DNA of 64,000 nucleotides from Ensifer aridi (GTDB lineage: Bacteria; Pseudomonadota; Alphaproteobacteria; Rhizobiales; Rhizobiaceae): the NCBI RefSeq assembly GCF_002078505.1, contig NZ_LUAV01000016.1, forward strand, positions 352,374 to 416,373, read 5' to 3'. Made by a program: the position numbers and the translations under genes. This document shows positions 1 through 7,735 of the stretch, piece after piece (within the stretch, counting starts at the first letter, position 1; each line of letters starts with the position of its first letter). The notes beneath the pieces were generated by a model, which searched no databases, was not told the origin of the DNA, and saw only the letters and a program-made list of their open reading frames with translations.

Positions 1-3
1 TTC

Positions 4-381
4 ATGACCCCCTTCGGCGAGGCCGTGCGGGAACTCCGCCGCCGCAAAGGCGTCTCGCAAAAGGAGATGGCGGCGGCGATCGGCGTTTCCCCCGCCTATC
101 TCTCGGCGCTCGAACATGGCAAGCGCGGCGCGCCGAGCTTCGATTTTCTCCAGCGCGTCGCCGGCTATTTCAACGTGATCTGGGACGAGGCGGACGAGCT
201 CTTCCGCATTGCCCATATTTCCGATCCTAAGGTGGTGCTCGACACGTCCGGCCTGCCGCCTGGCCATACTGCCTTTGCCAACCGTTTGAGCGAGCGCATT
301 CGCGGCCTGTCGGAAGAGGCGATCCGGGCCATGGAAGATATTTTGGAAAAAGCCACATTTCCTGATAATGAGGGGGAATGA
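4..381 (+). CDS. XRE-family helix-turn-helix regulator
   Basis: This is a 125-residue protein with an N-terminal Cro/C1-type HTH at about residues 5-60. The recognition region reads SQKEMAAAIGVSPAYLSALE, followed by GKRG, which is typical of XRE repressors. The rest is a short charged tail without a recognisable ligand domain. It probably binds DNA as a dimer; its target is unknown. The frame stays open to the window edge, so a start upstream of position 4 cannot be excluded. It lies 133 bp upstream of gyrB on the same strand, but a separate promoter candidate precedes gyrB, so the two need not be co-transcribed. Confidence 0.8.
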   Translation: MTPFGEAVRELRRRKGVSQKEMAAAIGVSPAYLSALEHGKRGAPSFDFLQRVAGYFNVIWDEADELFRIAHISDPKVVLDTSGLPPGHTAFANRLSERIRGLSEEAIRAMEDILEKATFPDNEGE

Positions 382-413
382 AACCTCCCCCGGGCGCGCC
401 CCGCCGCCGGGAT

Positions 414-441
414 TTGGAACCCGTGGACAAATTTCCTATAG
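414..441 (+). promoter_or_regulatory. Candidate gyrB promoter
   Basis: TTGGAA at 414-419 and CTATAG at 436-441 are separated by 16 bp, fitting a housekeeping sigma-type promoter of alphaproteobacteria. It sits 74 bp upstream of the gyrB start. This rests on pattern matching only. Confidence 0.4.
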
Positions 442-461
442 TCCGCGAGGCATCTCGCGCT

Positions 462-480
462 GTGATTCGCCGCGAATCAC
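462..480. promoter_or_regulatory. Perfect inverted repeat upstream of gyrB
   Basis: Two 9-bp arms, GTGATTCGC and GCGAATCAC, flank one central C. The repeat lies about 20 bp downstream of the candidate promoter and 34 bp upstream of the gyrB ATG, so it falls in the leader. It could be a repressor operator or an RNA hairpin; there is no T-tract, so it is not a standard terminator. Confidence 0.5.
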
Positions 481-514
481 GACGTCCGAAAAACCTGGAA
501 AGACCTGAAGCCGA

Positions 515-2950
515 ATGACCGATATTTCTCAGACCGAAGCCGGCGTGATCGCCGAATATGGTGCCGATTCCATCAAGGTGCTGAAAGGCCTCGATGCCGT
601 GCGGAAGCGCCCCGGCATGTATATCGGCGACACCGACGACGGCTCCGGTCTGCACCACATGGTTTACGAAGTCGTGGACAACGCGATCGACGAGGCCTTG
701 GCCGGCCATGCCGATATCGTTACCGTCACGCTCAACCCCGACGGCTCCGTTACCGTTACCGATAACGGCCGCGGCATCCCGACCGATATTCACAGGGAGG
801 AGGGCGTCTCGGCGGCGGAAGTCATCATGACGCAGCTCCATGCCGGCGGAAAATTCGATCAGAACTCCTACAAGGTCTCCGGCGGCCTGCATGGCGTCGG
901 CGTTTCGGTCGTCAATGCGCTCTCCACGTCCTTGAAGCTCAAGATCCGCCGCGGCGGCAAGATCCACGAGATGAGCTTCACCCATGGCGTCGCCGACGGG
1001 CCTCTTCAAGTAACGGGCGATGCCGGGGCCGACACCGGCACCGAAGTCACCTTCCTGCCGAGCGAGCAGACCTTCTCGAACGTCGAATTCGATTATTCGA
1101 CGCTCGAACATCGCCTGCGCGAACTCGCCTTTCTGAACTCCGGCGTCCGCATCGTGTTGACCGACAAGCGGCATTCGGACATCCGCCGCGACGAAATGAT
1201 GTATGAAGGCGGGCTGGAGGCCTTCGTCGCGTATCTCGACCGGGCGAAGAAGCCGCTCGTGCACAAGCCGGTCTCGATCCGCGGCGAGCGGGACGGCATC
1301 ACCGTCGAGGTGGCGATGTGGTGGAACGACAGCTACCATGAGAACGTGCTCTGCTTCACCAACAACATTCCGCAGCGTGATGGCGGCACCCACATGGCCG
1401 GCTTTCGCGGCGCGCTGACGCGTCAGGTGACGTCTTACGCGGAGTCTTCCGGAATCACCAAAAAGGAAAAGGTCACGCTTCAGGGCGAGGATTGCCGTGA
1501 GGGCCTGACAGCCGTTCTGTCCGTCAAGGTACCGGATCCGAAGTTCTCATCGCAGACCAAGGACAAGCTGGTTTCTTCCGAAGTCCGACCCGTGGTCGAA
1601 GGCCTGGTCAACGAAGCACTGAATATATGGTTCGAGGAGCATCCGAGCGAGGCGAAGATCCTCGTCGGCAAGGTCGTCGAAGCAGCCGCCGCACGCGAAG
1701 CGGCGCGCAAGGCGCGCGAGCTGACGCGCCGCAAGGGGGCGCTCGACATCTCGTCCTTGCCCGGCAAGCTCGCCGACTGCTCCGAGCGCGATCCGGCCAA
1801 GTCCGAGCTTTTCTTGGTGGAGGGTGACTCGGCAGGCGGCTCGGCCAAGCAGGGACGCTCGCGCGAAAGCCAGGCGATCCTGCCGCTGCGCGGCAAGATC
1901 TTGAACGTCGAGCGCGCGCGCTTCGACAAGATGCTGTCGAGCCAGGAGATCGGCACCCTGATAACCGCGCTCGGCACCTCGATCGGCAAGGACGAGTTCA
2001 ACGCCGACAAGCTTCGCTATCACAAGATCATCATCATGACGGATGCTGACGTTGACGGCGCTCACATCCGCACGCTGCTGCTCACCTTCTTCTTCCGGCA
2101 GATGCCGGAACTGATCGAGCGCGGCCACCTCTATATCGCCCAACCGCCGCTCTATAAGGTGGCGCGCGGCAAGTCCGTCCAGTACCTGAAGGACGAGAAG
2201 GCGCTCGAAGATTATCTGATCACCATGGGTCTCGAAGAGGCGTCGCTCCAACTCGCCTCGGGCGAGGTGCGCGCCGGACAGGATCTGCGCGAAGTCATCA
2301 ACGACGCGCTCCGCCTGCGCTCGCTGGTGGATGGGCTTCACTCCCGTTACAATCGCTCGATTGTCGAGCAGGCGGCGATCGCCGGAGCGCTCAATGTCGA
2401 GCTCAACAGTGAGCGCGACGAGTATCAGGAGATCGCGGCCGAAGTGGCCCGCCGGCTGGATGTTGTCTCCGAAGAGACCGAGCGCGGCTGGGTCGCGTCG
2501 GTTACGGCGGAAGGCGGCCTGAAGCTCGAACGTATGGTACGCGGCGTCAAGGAAGTATCCGTGCTCGACATGGCACTGATCGGCTCCTCCGACGCTCGCC
2601 ACATCGATCAGTTGAAGGCGCGGCTGAAGGAGATCTACGGCGCTCCGCCGGTGCTGCGCCGCCGCGATGGAACGCAGGAGATCAGCGGGCCGCGCGCGCT
2701 GCTCGACGCGATCTTCGCCGCGGGCCGCAAGGGGCTCACCATGCAGCGTTACAAGGGCCTCGGCGAAATGAATGCCGAGCAATTGTGGGAAACGACGCTC
2801 GATCCGAACGTTCGCTCGCTGCTGCAGGTCAAGGTCGCGGATGCGACCGACGCGGACGGCCTGTTCTCGCGCCTCATGGGCGACGAGGTGGAGCCACGGC
2901 GCGACTTCATCCAGGAAAACGCGCTGAGCGTCGCCAACCTCGACATCTGA
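515..2950 (+). CDS. gyrB: DNA gyrase subunit B
   Basis: This 811-residue protein is the ATPase subunit of type II topoisomerase, which with GyrA introduces negative supercoils. A GHKL ATPase domain occupies the N-terminal third, with the N-box around VVDNAIDEAL (53-62) and the lid motif SGGLHGVGV near 132-140. A transducer domain follows. The TOPRIM domain has EGDSAGG near residue 436 and the metal-binding DADVDG further on. The C-terminal gyrase B tail includes QRYKGLGEMN, the GyrB/ParE signature. The length is normal for rhizobial GyrB. The ATG at 515 is the start because homology begins immediately after it. A strong terminator follows. Confidence 0.97.
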   Translation: MTDISQTEAGVIAEYGADSIKVLKGLDAVRKRPGMYIGDTDDGSGLHHMVYEVVDNAIDEALAGHADIVTVTLNPDGSVTVTDNGRGIPTDIHREEGVSAAEVIMTQLHAGGKFDQNSYKVSGGLHGVGVSVVNALSTSLKLKIRRGGKIHEMSFTHGVADGPLQVTGDAGADTGTEVTFLPSEQTFSNVEFDYSTLEHRLRELAFLNSGVRIVLTDKRHSDIRRDEMMYEGGLEAFVAYLDRAKKPLVHKPVSIRGERDGITVEVAMWWNDSYHENVLCFTNNIPQRDGGTHMAGFRGALTRQVTSYAESSGITKKEKVTLQGEDCREGLTAVLSVKVPDPKFSSQTKDKLVSSEVRPVVEGLVNEALNIWFEEHPSEAKILVGKVVEAAAAREAARKARELTRRKGALDISSLPGKLADCSERDPAKSELFLVEGDSAGGSAKQGRSRESQAILPLRGKILNVERARFDKMLSSQEIGTLITALGTSIGKDEFNADKLRYHKIIIMTDADVDGAHIRTLLLTFFFRQMPELIERGHLYIAQPPLYKVARGKSVQYLKDEKALEDYLITMGLEEASLQLASGEVRAGQDLREVINDALRLRSLVDGLHSRYNRSIVEQAAIAGALNVELNSERDEYQEIAAEVARRLDVVSEETERGWVASVTAEGGLKLERMVRGVKEVSVLDMALIGSSDARHIDQLKARLKEIYGAPPVLRRRDGTQEISGPRALLDAIFAAGRKGLTMQRYKGLGEMNAEQLWETTLDPNVRSLLQVKVADATDADGLFSRLMGDEVEPRRDFIQENALSVANLDI

Positions 2951-2973
2951 CGCGCAAATGGTCCGGTTTGGAC

Positions 2974-3010
2974 GGCGCAGGGCGGCCTTCGCCCTGCGCC
3001 TCTCTTTTTT
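2974..3010 (+). terminator. Rho-independent terminator of gyrB
   Basis: An 11-bp perfect stem, GGCGCAGGGCG with CGCCCTGCGCC, encloses a 5-nt loop and is followed by TCTCTTTTTT. It lies 23 bp after the gyrB stop, between convergent gyrB and the nitroreductase gene. Confidence 0.9.
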
Positions 3011-3069
3011 GGCGGAATGGGAAAACGGGATGCGGGTTTCCGCCCGCATCCCCCGCGCGACGTTTCGGC

Positions 3070-3666
3070 TCAGTCGCCGTTGAACCGACCTTCGAAGACG
3101 AATTCGTTGATCGGCTTGCGCTGGCTCGGTTTTTCGCGTTCGCGCAGATCGTCCGGCAGAATCGACGGATCGGCTATCCTGCCGATCGCCACGGCGGCTT
3201 CCACCCGGAAGTGTTCCGGCACGCCGAGCACGCGCATCGCCTTGTCGCGGTCGACGCCCGCCATGGCATGGCCGTGCCACCCGGCAAGCTGCGTCTGCAG
3301 CGCCAGCCCGAACCAGGCGGCGCCCGTGTCGAAGGCATGCGTATAGGCGGGCCTGACCTCGCCCGCCGATGTGACCCTGTGGGTCTTCGAGAGAATGATG
3401 ACGAGCGCCGAGGCGTTTTTCGCCCAGCGCTGGTTGCCTTCATCGAGAGTGTCCAGCAATGACGCGAAGTGTTCGGTACCGCGGCGCGCGTAGACGAAGC
3501 GCCAGGGTTGAATGTTGCTCGCCGATGGCGCCCAGCGCGCCGCCTCGAAGAGAGCGAGCAGCTCCTTTTCGCTGATGTCCTCGCCGGTGAAGGCGCGCGG
3601 CGACCAGCGCTCCAGGAAGATCGAATGGATCGGGTGGTCAGCTCTTCTGTGGTTGATTTCTGTCAC
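3070..3666 (-). CDS. Nitroreductase-family flavoprotein
   Basis: The 198-residue protein has the nitroreductase fold signature: RWSPRAFTGEDIS near the N terminus (the FMN-contacting R-S-R-type region), then AARWAPSASNIQPWRF and the late GRI motif. Such enzymes are FMN-dependent NAD(P)H oxidoreductases, usually dimeric and cytosolic. Substrates range from nitroaromatics to quinones, so the physiological one cannot be read from the sequence. It is transcribed towards gyrB. No co-transcribed neighbour is visible. Confidence 0.85.
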   Translation of the reverse strand: MTEINHRRADHPIHSIFLERWSPRAFTGEDISEKELLALFEAARWAPSASNIQPWRFVYARRGTEHFASLLDTLDEGNQRWAKNASALVIILSKTHRVTSAGEVRPAYTHAFDTGAAWFGLALQTQLAGWHGHAMAGVDRDKAMRVLGVPEHFRVEAAVAIGRIADPSILPDDLREREKPSQRKPINEFVFEGRFNGD

Positions 3667-3931
3667 GAACGAAAGTCCTTGTCCTATATCTGAATCCCTT
3701 GGGAAGCCTTCGACGGCATAGGTCTGCCGGTCGGCCGGATTCGGCGTGACGCTACAGAAGACGAAGGATCTTTGAAACGTACTCTCTCAAAAGTGATGTT
3801 CCTCGGCTCCTTGTTGCCTGAGGGGGCCTGACGCGGAACGAGAAGCGTAGCAAGGACGTTTTCAGCTTGATTCCCGCTTCGGTGCCTTTGGCCGTCTCCG
3901 CCGCAAAATCCGGAAACGCCAGTCGAGACGA

Positions 3932-3959
3932 TTGTCGATCCCGAAAAAAGTTGTATAAG
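3932..3959 (+). promoter_or_regulatory. Candidate promoter of the aldehyde dehydrogenase gene
   Basis: TTGTCG at 3932-3937 and TATAAG at 3954-3959 are 16 bp apart, ending 31 bp before the ATG at 3991. It lies in the 324-bp divergent gap 3667-3990, in which no gene is seen. Confidence 0.4.
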
Positions 3960-3990
3960 TTCTGTAGATTTTTCCGAGGAAGGACGCGCC

Positions 3991-5445
3991 ATGAACCTGA
4001 AAGACCCGTCACTGTTTCGTGAGGCCGCTCTCGTCGGCGAGACCTGGATCGAAGCTGACCCGAAGAACGCGATAGAGGTGAACAATCCGGCGACGGGCGA
4101 GGTGATCGGTCGCGTGCCGAAGCTCGGCGCGGCCGAAACCAGGGCTGCGATCGAAACTGCGGCGCGGGTGCAGAAGGAGTGGGCCGCCAGGACCGCCAAG
4201 GAGCGCTCGGCCGTGTTGCGGCGCTGGTTCGAATTGATGGTCGAGAACAAGGATGATCTCGGCCATATCCTGACGATAGAGCAGGGTAAGCCGCTCGCCG
4301 AAGCGACCGGCGAGATCGTCTACGGCGCAAGCTTCATCGAGTGGTTTGCGGAAGAGGCGCGTCGCGTCTATGGCGACCTTGTGCCCGGACATCAGAAGGA
4401 CAAGCGCATCCTGGTGATGAAGCAGCCGATCGGTGTCGTCGCCGCCATTACCCCGTGGAACTTCCCGAACGCGATGATCACCCGCAAGGCCGGCCCCGCC
4501 TTTGCGGCCGGCTGCGCCATGGTGTTGAAACCCGCCGCACAGACGCCGTTTTCCGCGATCGCCATCGCCGTGCTCGCCGAGCGCGCCGGCATGCCGAAGG
4601 GCCTCTTGAGTGTGATCACCGGCTCGGCCCGCGAGATCGGCGCCGAGATGACGTCGAACCCGACCGTGCGCAAGCTGACCTTCACCGGCTCGACGGAGGT
4701 CGGTGCCGAGCTCTACCGGCAGAGTGCAGCGACGATCAAAAAGCTTGGCCTGGAACTCGGCGGCAACGCCCCCTTCATCGTCTTCGACGACGCCGATCTC
4801 GACGCGGCGGTCGAGGGAGCGCTGATCGCCAAGTTCCGCAACAACGGCCAGACCTGCGTCTGCGCCAACCGCATCTATGTGCAGGACGGCGTCTACGAGG
4901 CCTTCTCGGAGAAGCTTGCCGCCGCCGTCGCCAAGCTCAAGACCGGCGACGGCATGGAGGAAGGCGTCATCCTCGGGCCGCTGATCGATAAGCCGGCTCT
5001 CGAGAAGGTCGAAGAGCACGTCGCCGACGCGCTCGCCAAAGGCGCTCGCGTTGTGCAGGGCGGCCGCCGTCACGCGCTCGGCGGCACCTTCTACGAGGCG
5101 ACGGTGCTGGCGGACGTCACACAGACGATGGCGGTCGCACGCGAGGAGACCTTCGGCCCGGTGGCGCCGCTCTTCCGCTTCAAGGACGAGGCGGACGTCA
5201 TCCACCAGGCAAACGACACCGAGTTCGGCCTTGCCTCTTACTTCTATGCAAAGGATCTGGCACGCGTCTTCCGTGTCGCCGAAGCGCTGGAATACGGCAT
5301 GGTCGGCGTCAACACCGGCCTGATCTCTACGGCGGAAGCGCCCTTCGGCGGCGTCAAGCTCTCCGGCCTCGGCCGCGAGGGCTCGAAATACGGCATCGAG
5401 GAATTCATGGAAATCAAATATGTCTGCCTCGGCGGCATCGCCTGA
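3991..5445 (+). CDS. gabD: NAD(P)-dependent succinate-semialdehyde dehydrogenase-like enzyme
   Basis: This 484-residue aldehyde dehydrogenase most resembles the GabD subgroup, which oxidises succinate semialdehyde to succinate. The Rossmann region contains ITPWNFPNAMITRKAGPA with the cofactor Lys in VLKPA. The catalytic Glu is in LELGGNAPF, and the nucleophile is in NNGQTCVCANR. The length matches GabD (about 480). The start follows a GGAAGG Shine-Dalgarno. It lies next to an aldolase and the sugar operon, so it may instead oxidise an aldehyde released by the aldolase, such as lactaldehyde or glycolaldehyde. That is inference; paralogues of this family are common in rhizobia. A terminator follows. 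Confidence 0.85.
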   Translation: MNLKDPSLFREAALVGETWIEADPKNAIEVNNPATGEVIGRVPKLGAAETRAAIETAARVQKEWAARTAKERSAVLRRWFELMVENKDDLGHILTIEQGKPLAEATGEIVYGASFIEWFAEEARRVYGDLVPGHQKDKRILVMKQPIGVVAAITPWNFPNAMITRKAGPAFAAGCAMVLKPAAQTPFSAIAIAVLAERAGMPKGLLSVITGSAREIGAEMTSNPTVRKLTFTGSTEVGAELYRQSAATIKKLGLELGGNAPFIVFDDADLDAAVEGALIAKFRNNGQTCVCANRIYVQDGVYEAFSEKLAAAVAKLKTGDGMEEGVILGPLIDKPALEKVEEHVADALAKGARVVQGGRRHALGGTFYEATVLADVTQTMAVAREETFGPVAPLFRFKDEADVIHQANDTEFGLASYFYAKDLARVFRVAEALEYGMVGVNTGLISTAEAPFGGVKLSGLGREGSKYGIEEFMEIKYVCLGGIA

Positions 5446-5466
5446 GGCAGGGTCAATCGCAAACAC

Positions 5467-5497
5467 ACCGCCCGGGATTTCTGGGCGGTTTTCTTTT
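5467..5497 (+). terminator. Rho-independent terminator
   Basis: ACCGCCC and GGGCGGT form a 7-bp stem with a 9-nt loop, followed by TTTCTTTT. It lies 22 bp after the aldehyde dehydrogenase stop. Confidence 0.8.
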
Positions 5498-5560
5498 GCT
5501 GCGAAGACGGTAGTCTTCGTCATCGATTCTGATGGTCGGAGAAGAATGATCTGCCCCTCT

Positions 5561-5790
5561 CCTCGGGTTTAACCCGAGGACTACAGCGCCGCGCGTCCAA
5601 TCGGACGCGCAAAGGTCGCTGTAGCGCTTTGAGTTGCTGCATGATTTTGTCCTTAAATCGATTCTGATTTAAGGAATCATGCAGTAGCCCTCTCCCCGCA
5701 GGCGGGGAGAGGGGACTTAGGAGGGTGCGGCGAGTCCCTTCGCCCCGCTTGCGGGGGAGAAGGTGCCGGCAGGCGGATGAGGGGCAAACA
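5561..5790. repeat. Mosaic of palindromic intergenic repeats
   Basis: The 401-bp gap 5446-5846 holds no gene but several palindromes in a row. At 5561-5579, 9-bp arms CCTCGGGTT/AACCCGAGG flank a T. At 5604-5684 is a repeat whose second half is a long hairpin (arms around TGCATGATT and AATCATGCA with an inner CTTAAATC/GATTTAAG). At 5688-5714 is a CCCTCTCCCCGC-type hairpin. A GC-rich tail runs to about 5790. The 5604-5684 block recurs at 22553-22625 and in part at 55706-55730. These resemble the mosaic intergenic repeats known from rhizobia; I cannot name the family with certainty. Confidence 0.75.
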
Positions 5791-5846
5791 ATGCCGAAAA
5801 CATCTCGCCGCAAGCTAGAACAGATGACGCGGAAGGAGAACGATCC

Positions 5847-6647
5847 ATGCCGGCCCCGAAAAACCCCTTTAAAGCGGCGATCCGCGAAAACCGCTTCCAG
5901 CTCGGCCTCTGGGTGGCGCTTGCCAGCCCCTATGCCGCTGAAGTCGTTGCCGGCAGCGGCTACGACTGGCTGCTGATCGACGGCGAGCATGCGCCGAACG
6001 ATCTGCCGCTGCTTGCGGCGCAATACGGTGCGATCGCCGCTCGGGGGAGCCATCCGATCGTTCGACTGCCGGTCGGCGACACGGCGCTGATCAAGCAGGT
6101 GCTCGACACGGGTGTTCAGACGCTTCTGATCCCGATGGTCGACAATGTCGAGCAGGCGCGGCAGCTAGTCCGCGCCGTGCGCTACCCGCCGCAAGGGATC
6201 CGCGGCGTCGGCGCAGCGCTGGGGCGGGCGACGAACTTCGGGCGCATCACCGATTATCTCCGGAATGCCAATGACGAGATCTGCCTTCTCCTGCAGATCG
6301 AAAGCAGGGCCGGGCTGAATGCGATCGATGAGATCGCTGCGCTCGACGGTGTCGACGGCCTGTTCATCGGCCCGGCGGATCTTGCCGCTGATATGGGCCA
6401 TCTCGGAAATCCAGGCCATATCGAGGTGCGGGCTGCCATCGTCCACGCCTTTGCCCGCATCCGCCGCGCCGGCAAGGCGCGCGGCATCATGACGCTCGAT
6501 CCCGCGCAGGCCCGAGATTACCGCGATCTCGGTGCCGATTTCATGGCGATCGGCACCGACGTGACCTTGCTCGTCAACGCGACAGAGCGGCTGCGCCGGG
6601 AATTTTTGGGTGAGGCCGAGCCGACGCGGTCGGAATCCGGCTACTGA
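5847..6647 (+). CDS. HpaI/HpcH-family 2-oxo acid aldolase
   Basis: This 266-residue protein of the HpcH/HpaI class II aldolase family cleaves 4-hydroxy-2-oxo acids to pyruvate plus an aldehyde, using a divalent metal. Visible motifs are LGLWVALASPYAAE and DWLLIDGEHAPND (catalytic region). LLQIESRAGLNAIDEIAALDGVDGLFIGP carries the metal-binding Glu and Asp. The start follows a strong GGAAGGAGA. Relatives act on 4-hydroxy-2-oxoheptanedioate, 2-keto-3-deoxy-L-rhamnonate or 2-dehydro-3-deoxyglucarate. The neighbours favour a deoxy-sugar acid here, but the substrate is inferred. It converges on the GntR-type regulator gene. Confidence 0.85.
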   Translation: MPAPKNPFKAAIRENRFQLGLWVALASPYAAEVVAGSGYDWLLIDGEHAPNDLPLLAAQYGAIAARGSHPIVRLPVGDTALIKQVLDTGVQTLLIPMVDNVEQARQLVRAVRYPPQGIRGVGAALGRATNFGRITDYLRNANDEICLLLQIESRAGLNAIDEIAALDGVDGLFIGPADLAADMGHLGNPGHIEVRAAIVHAFARIRRAGKARGIMTLDPAQARDYRDLGADFMAIGTDVTLLVNATERLRREFLGEAEPTRSESGY

Positions 6648-6665
6648 TCGGATTTTTCCGAAACT

Positions 6666-7607
6666 TCAGGGAAGGGACTGCAGCAGCGTCTCGCGCGCCG
6701 ATTTCAAATGCAGCCTGCAGGCCTGTTCCACTTGCTGCAGATCGCGCGACTGGAGCGCCGCTATATAGGCGAGGTGCTCTTCGAGCGCCCGGGCGTTGCG
6801 CTCGCGCGCGTTCGCCTTGTTCCACTGGTAATGATAGTGGAAGACGATGGCGATGACGTCGTAGAAGTCGATGATGAAGCGGTTGCTCGAGGACTTGTGC
6901 ACCAAAAGGTGGAAACGCTCGTCGAGCTCCGAGAATTCCTTGTAGCGTCTGTCGATGTCGGCGAGCACTTCCCGGTGCACCGCTTCGATTTTCCTCAGTT
7001 CCTCCCAGGCCGGATCGTCCTCGGGAAGACCGACGAAGCGGGCAGCCGAGCGAAGCTCGAACATCTCGCGCACCTCCGTCAGTTCGAGCGCGAACTCACG
7101 GGTGAATCCCTTGAGCACCCAATGGCTGTTCGGCCGTTTCTCGATCAGGCCGAAGCGGCTGAAGCGAATCAGGAACTCGCGCACGCTCGTCGTGCCGGCG
7201 CCGATCTCACGGGCAAGCTCCAGCTCGTTGATCTGCATTCCGGGCTCGGCGCCGCCCGCCAGAATCCGGCGCATGAAGCTGCGCTCGATCCGCTCGGCGA
7301 GCGAATCGGTCTCCTCGGTCGGAAAATAGTCCGCAGGGTCGGGGGCCCTCAGCACGGTCTTCCGCCGCTTGTCCCAGGCGATCAGCCCGAGCTCTTCGCA
7401 GCGCGTGAGGATGGCGCGGACGGTCGTGCGACTGACGCCGAGCGCCTGGCCGAGCTCGGGTTCCGAAGGTAGCGCCGACGTTTCCGCGAGCGTCGTCAGA
7501 CAGCGGTTGAAGGCATCCTTAAAGACGGTGTTCTGCTTCGCCATTGCGTGGTCCGGCGGTGTAGGTTGATCGAGAGGTGTCCGCGGCTCGGCGGCGCTCG
7601 CAAGCAT
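6666..7607 (-). CDS. GntR/FadR-type regulator with two winged-helix domains
   Basis: From the ATG at 7607 this is a 313-residue protein; a start at 7544 would give 292 residues. Residues about 28-85 form one GntR-like winged helix (LPSEPELGQALGVSRTTVRA, then GLIAWDKRR). Residues about 105-165 form a second one (INELELAREIGAGTTSVREF, then GLIEKRPNSHWV). The C-terminal half, starting ALELTEVREMFELRSAARFV, is an FCD ligand-binding domain. Ordinary FadR-type regulators have a single wHTH and about 230-250 residues. It is divergent from the dehydratase operon and probably represses it, with a small sugar acid as inducer. The frame extends upstream over the divergent promoter, but that part is unlikely to be translated. 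Confidence 0.8.
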   Translation of the reverse strand: MLASAAEPRTPLDQPTPPDHAMAKQNTVFKDAFNRCLTTLAETSALPSEPELGQALGVSRTTVRAILTRCEELGLIAWDKRRKTVLRAPDPADYFPTEETDSLAERIERSFMRRILAGGAEPGMQINELELAREIGAGTTSVREFLIRFSRFGLIEKRPNSHWVLKGFTREFALELTEVREMFELRSAARFVGLPEDDPAWEELRKIEAVHREVLADIDRRYKEFSELDERFHLLVHKSSSNRFIIDFYDVIAIVFHYHYQWNKANARERNARALEEHLAYIAALQSRDLQQVEQACRLHLKSARETLLQSLP

Positions 7608-7653
7608 GTTGGCTCTTGGGTCGTCCTCGGTGCGGTACCAATCATAATACCCA

Positions 7654-7680
7654 TTGACGAAAATCTGTCTATTGTAGATA
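7654..7680 (+). promoter_or_regulatory. Divergent promoter and candidate GntR operator
   Basis: TTGACG at 7654-7659 and TAGATA at 7675-7680, 15 bp apart, form a possible promoter for the dehydratase operon. The inverted repeat TCTATTGTAGA (7668-7678) overlaps the -10 box, and a TTGT...ACAA pair extends downstream to about 7689. It lies between the regulator and its presumed target operon. Confidence 0.4.
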
Positions 7681-7735
7681 AAAGACAAAACAGGATACGC
7701 GTCGTCAACACGAAAGCCGTTCTGGGAGCCAGAGA

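Noticed and set aside
5725..5976. 83-codon frame upstream of and overlapping the aldolase gene
   Set aside because: It runs through the repeat mosaic and out of frame into the aldolase; no sign of coding.
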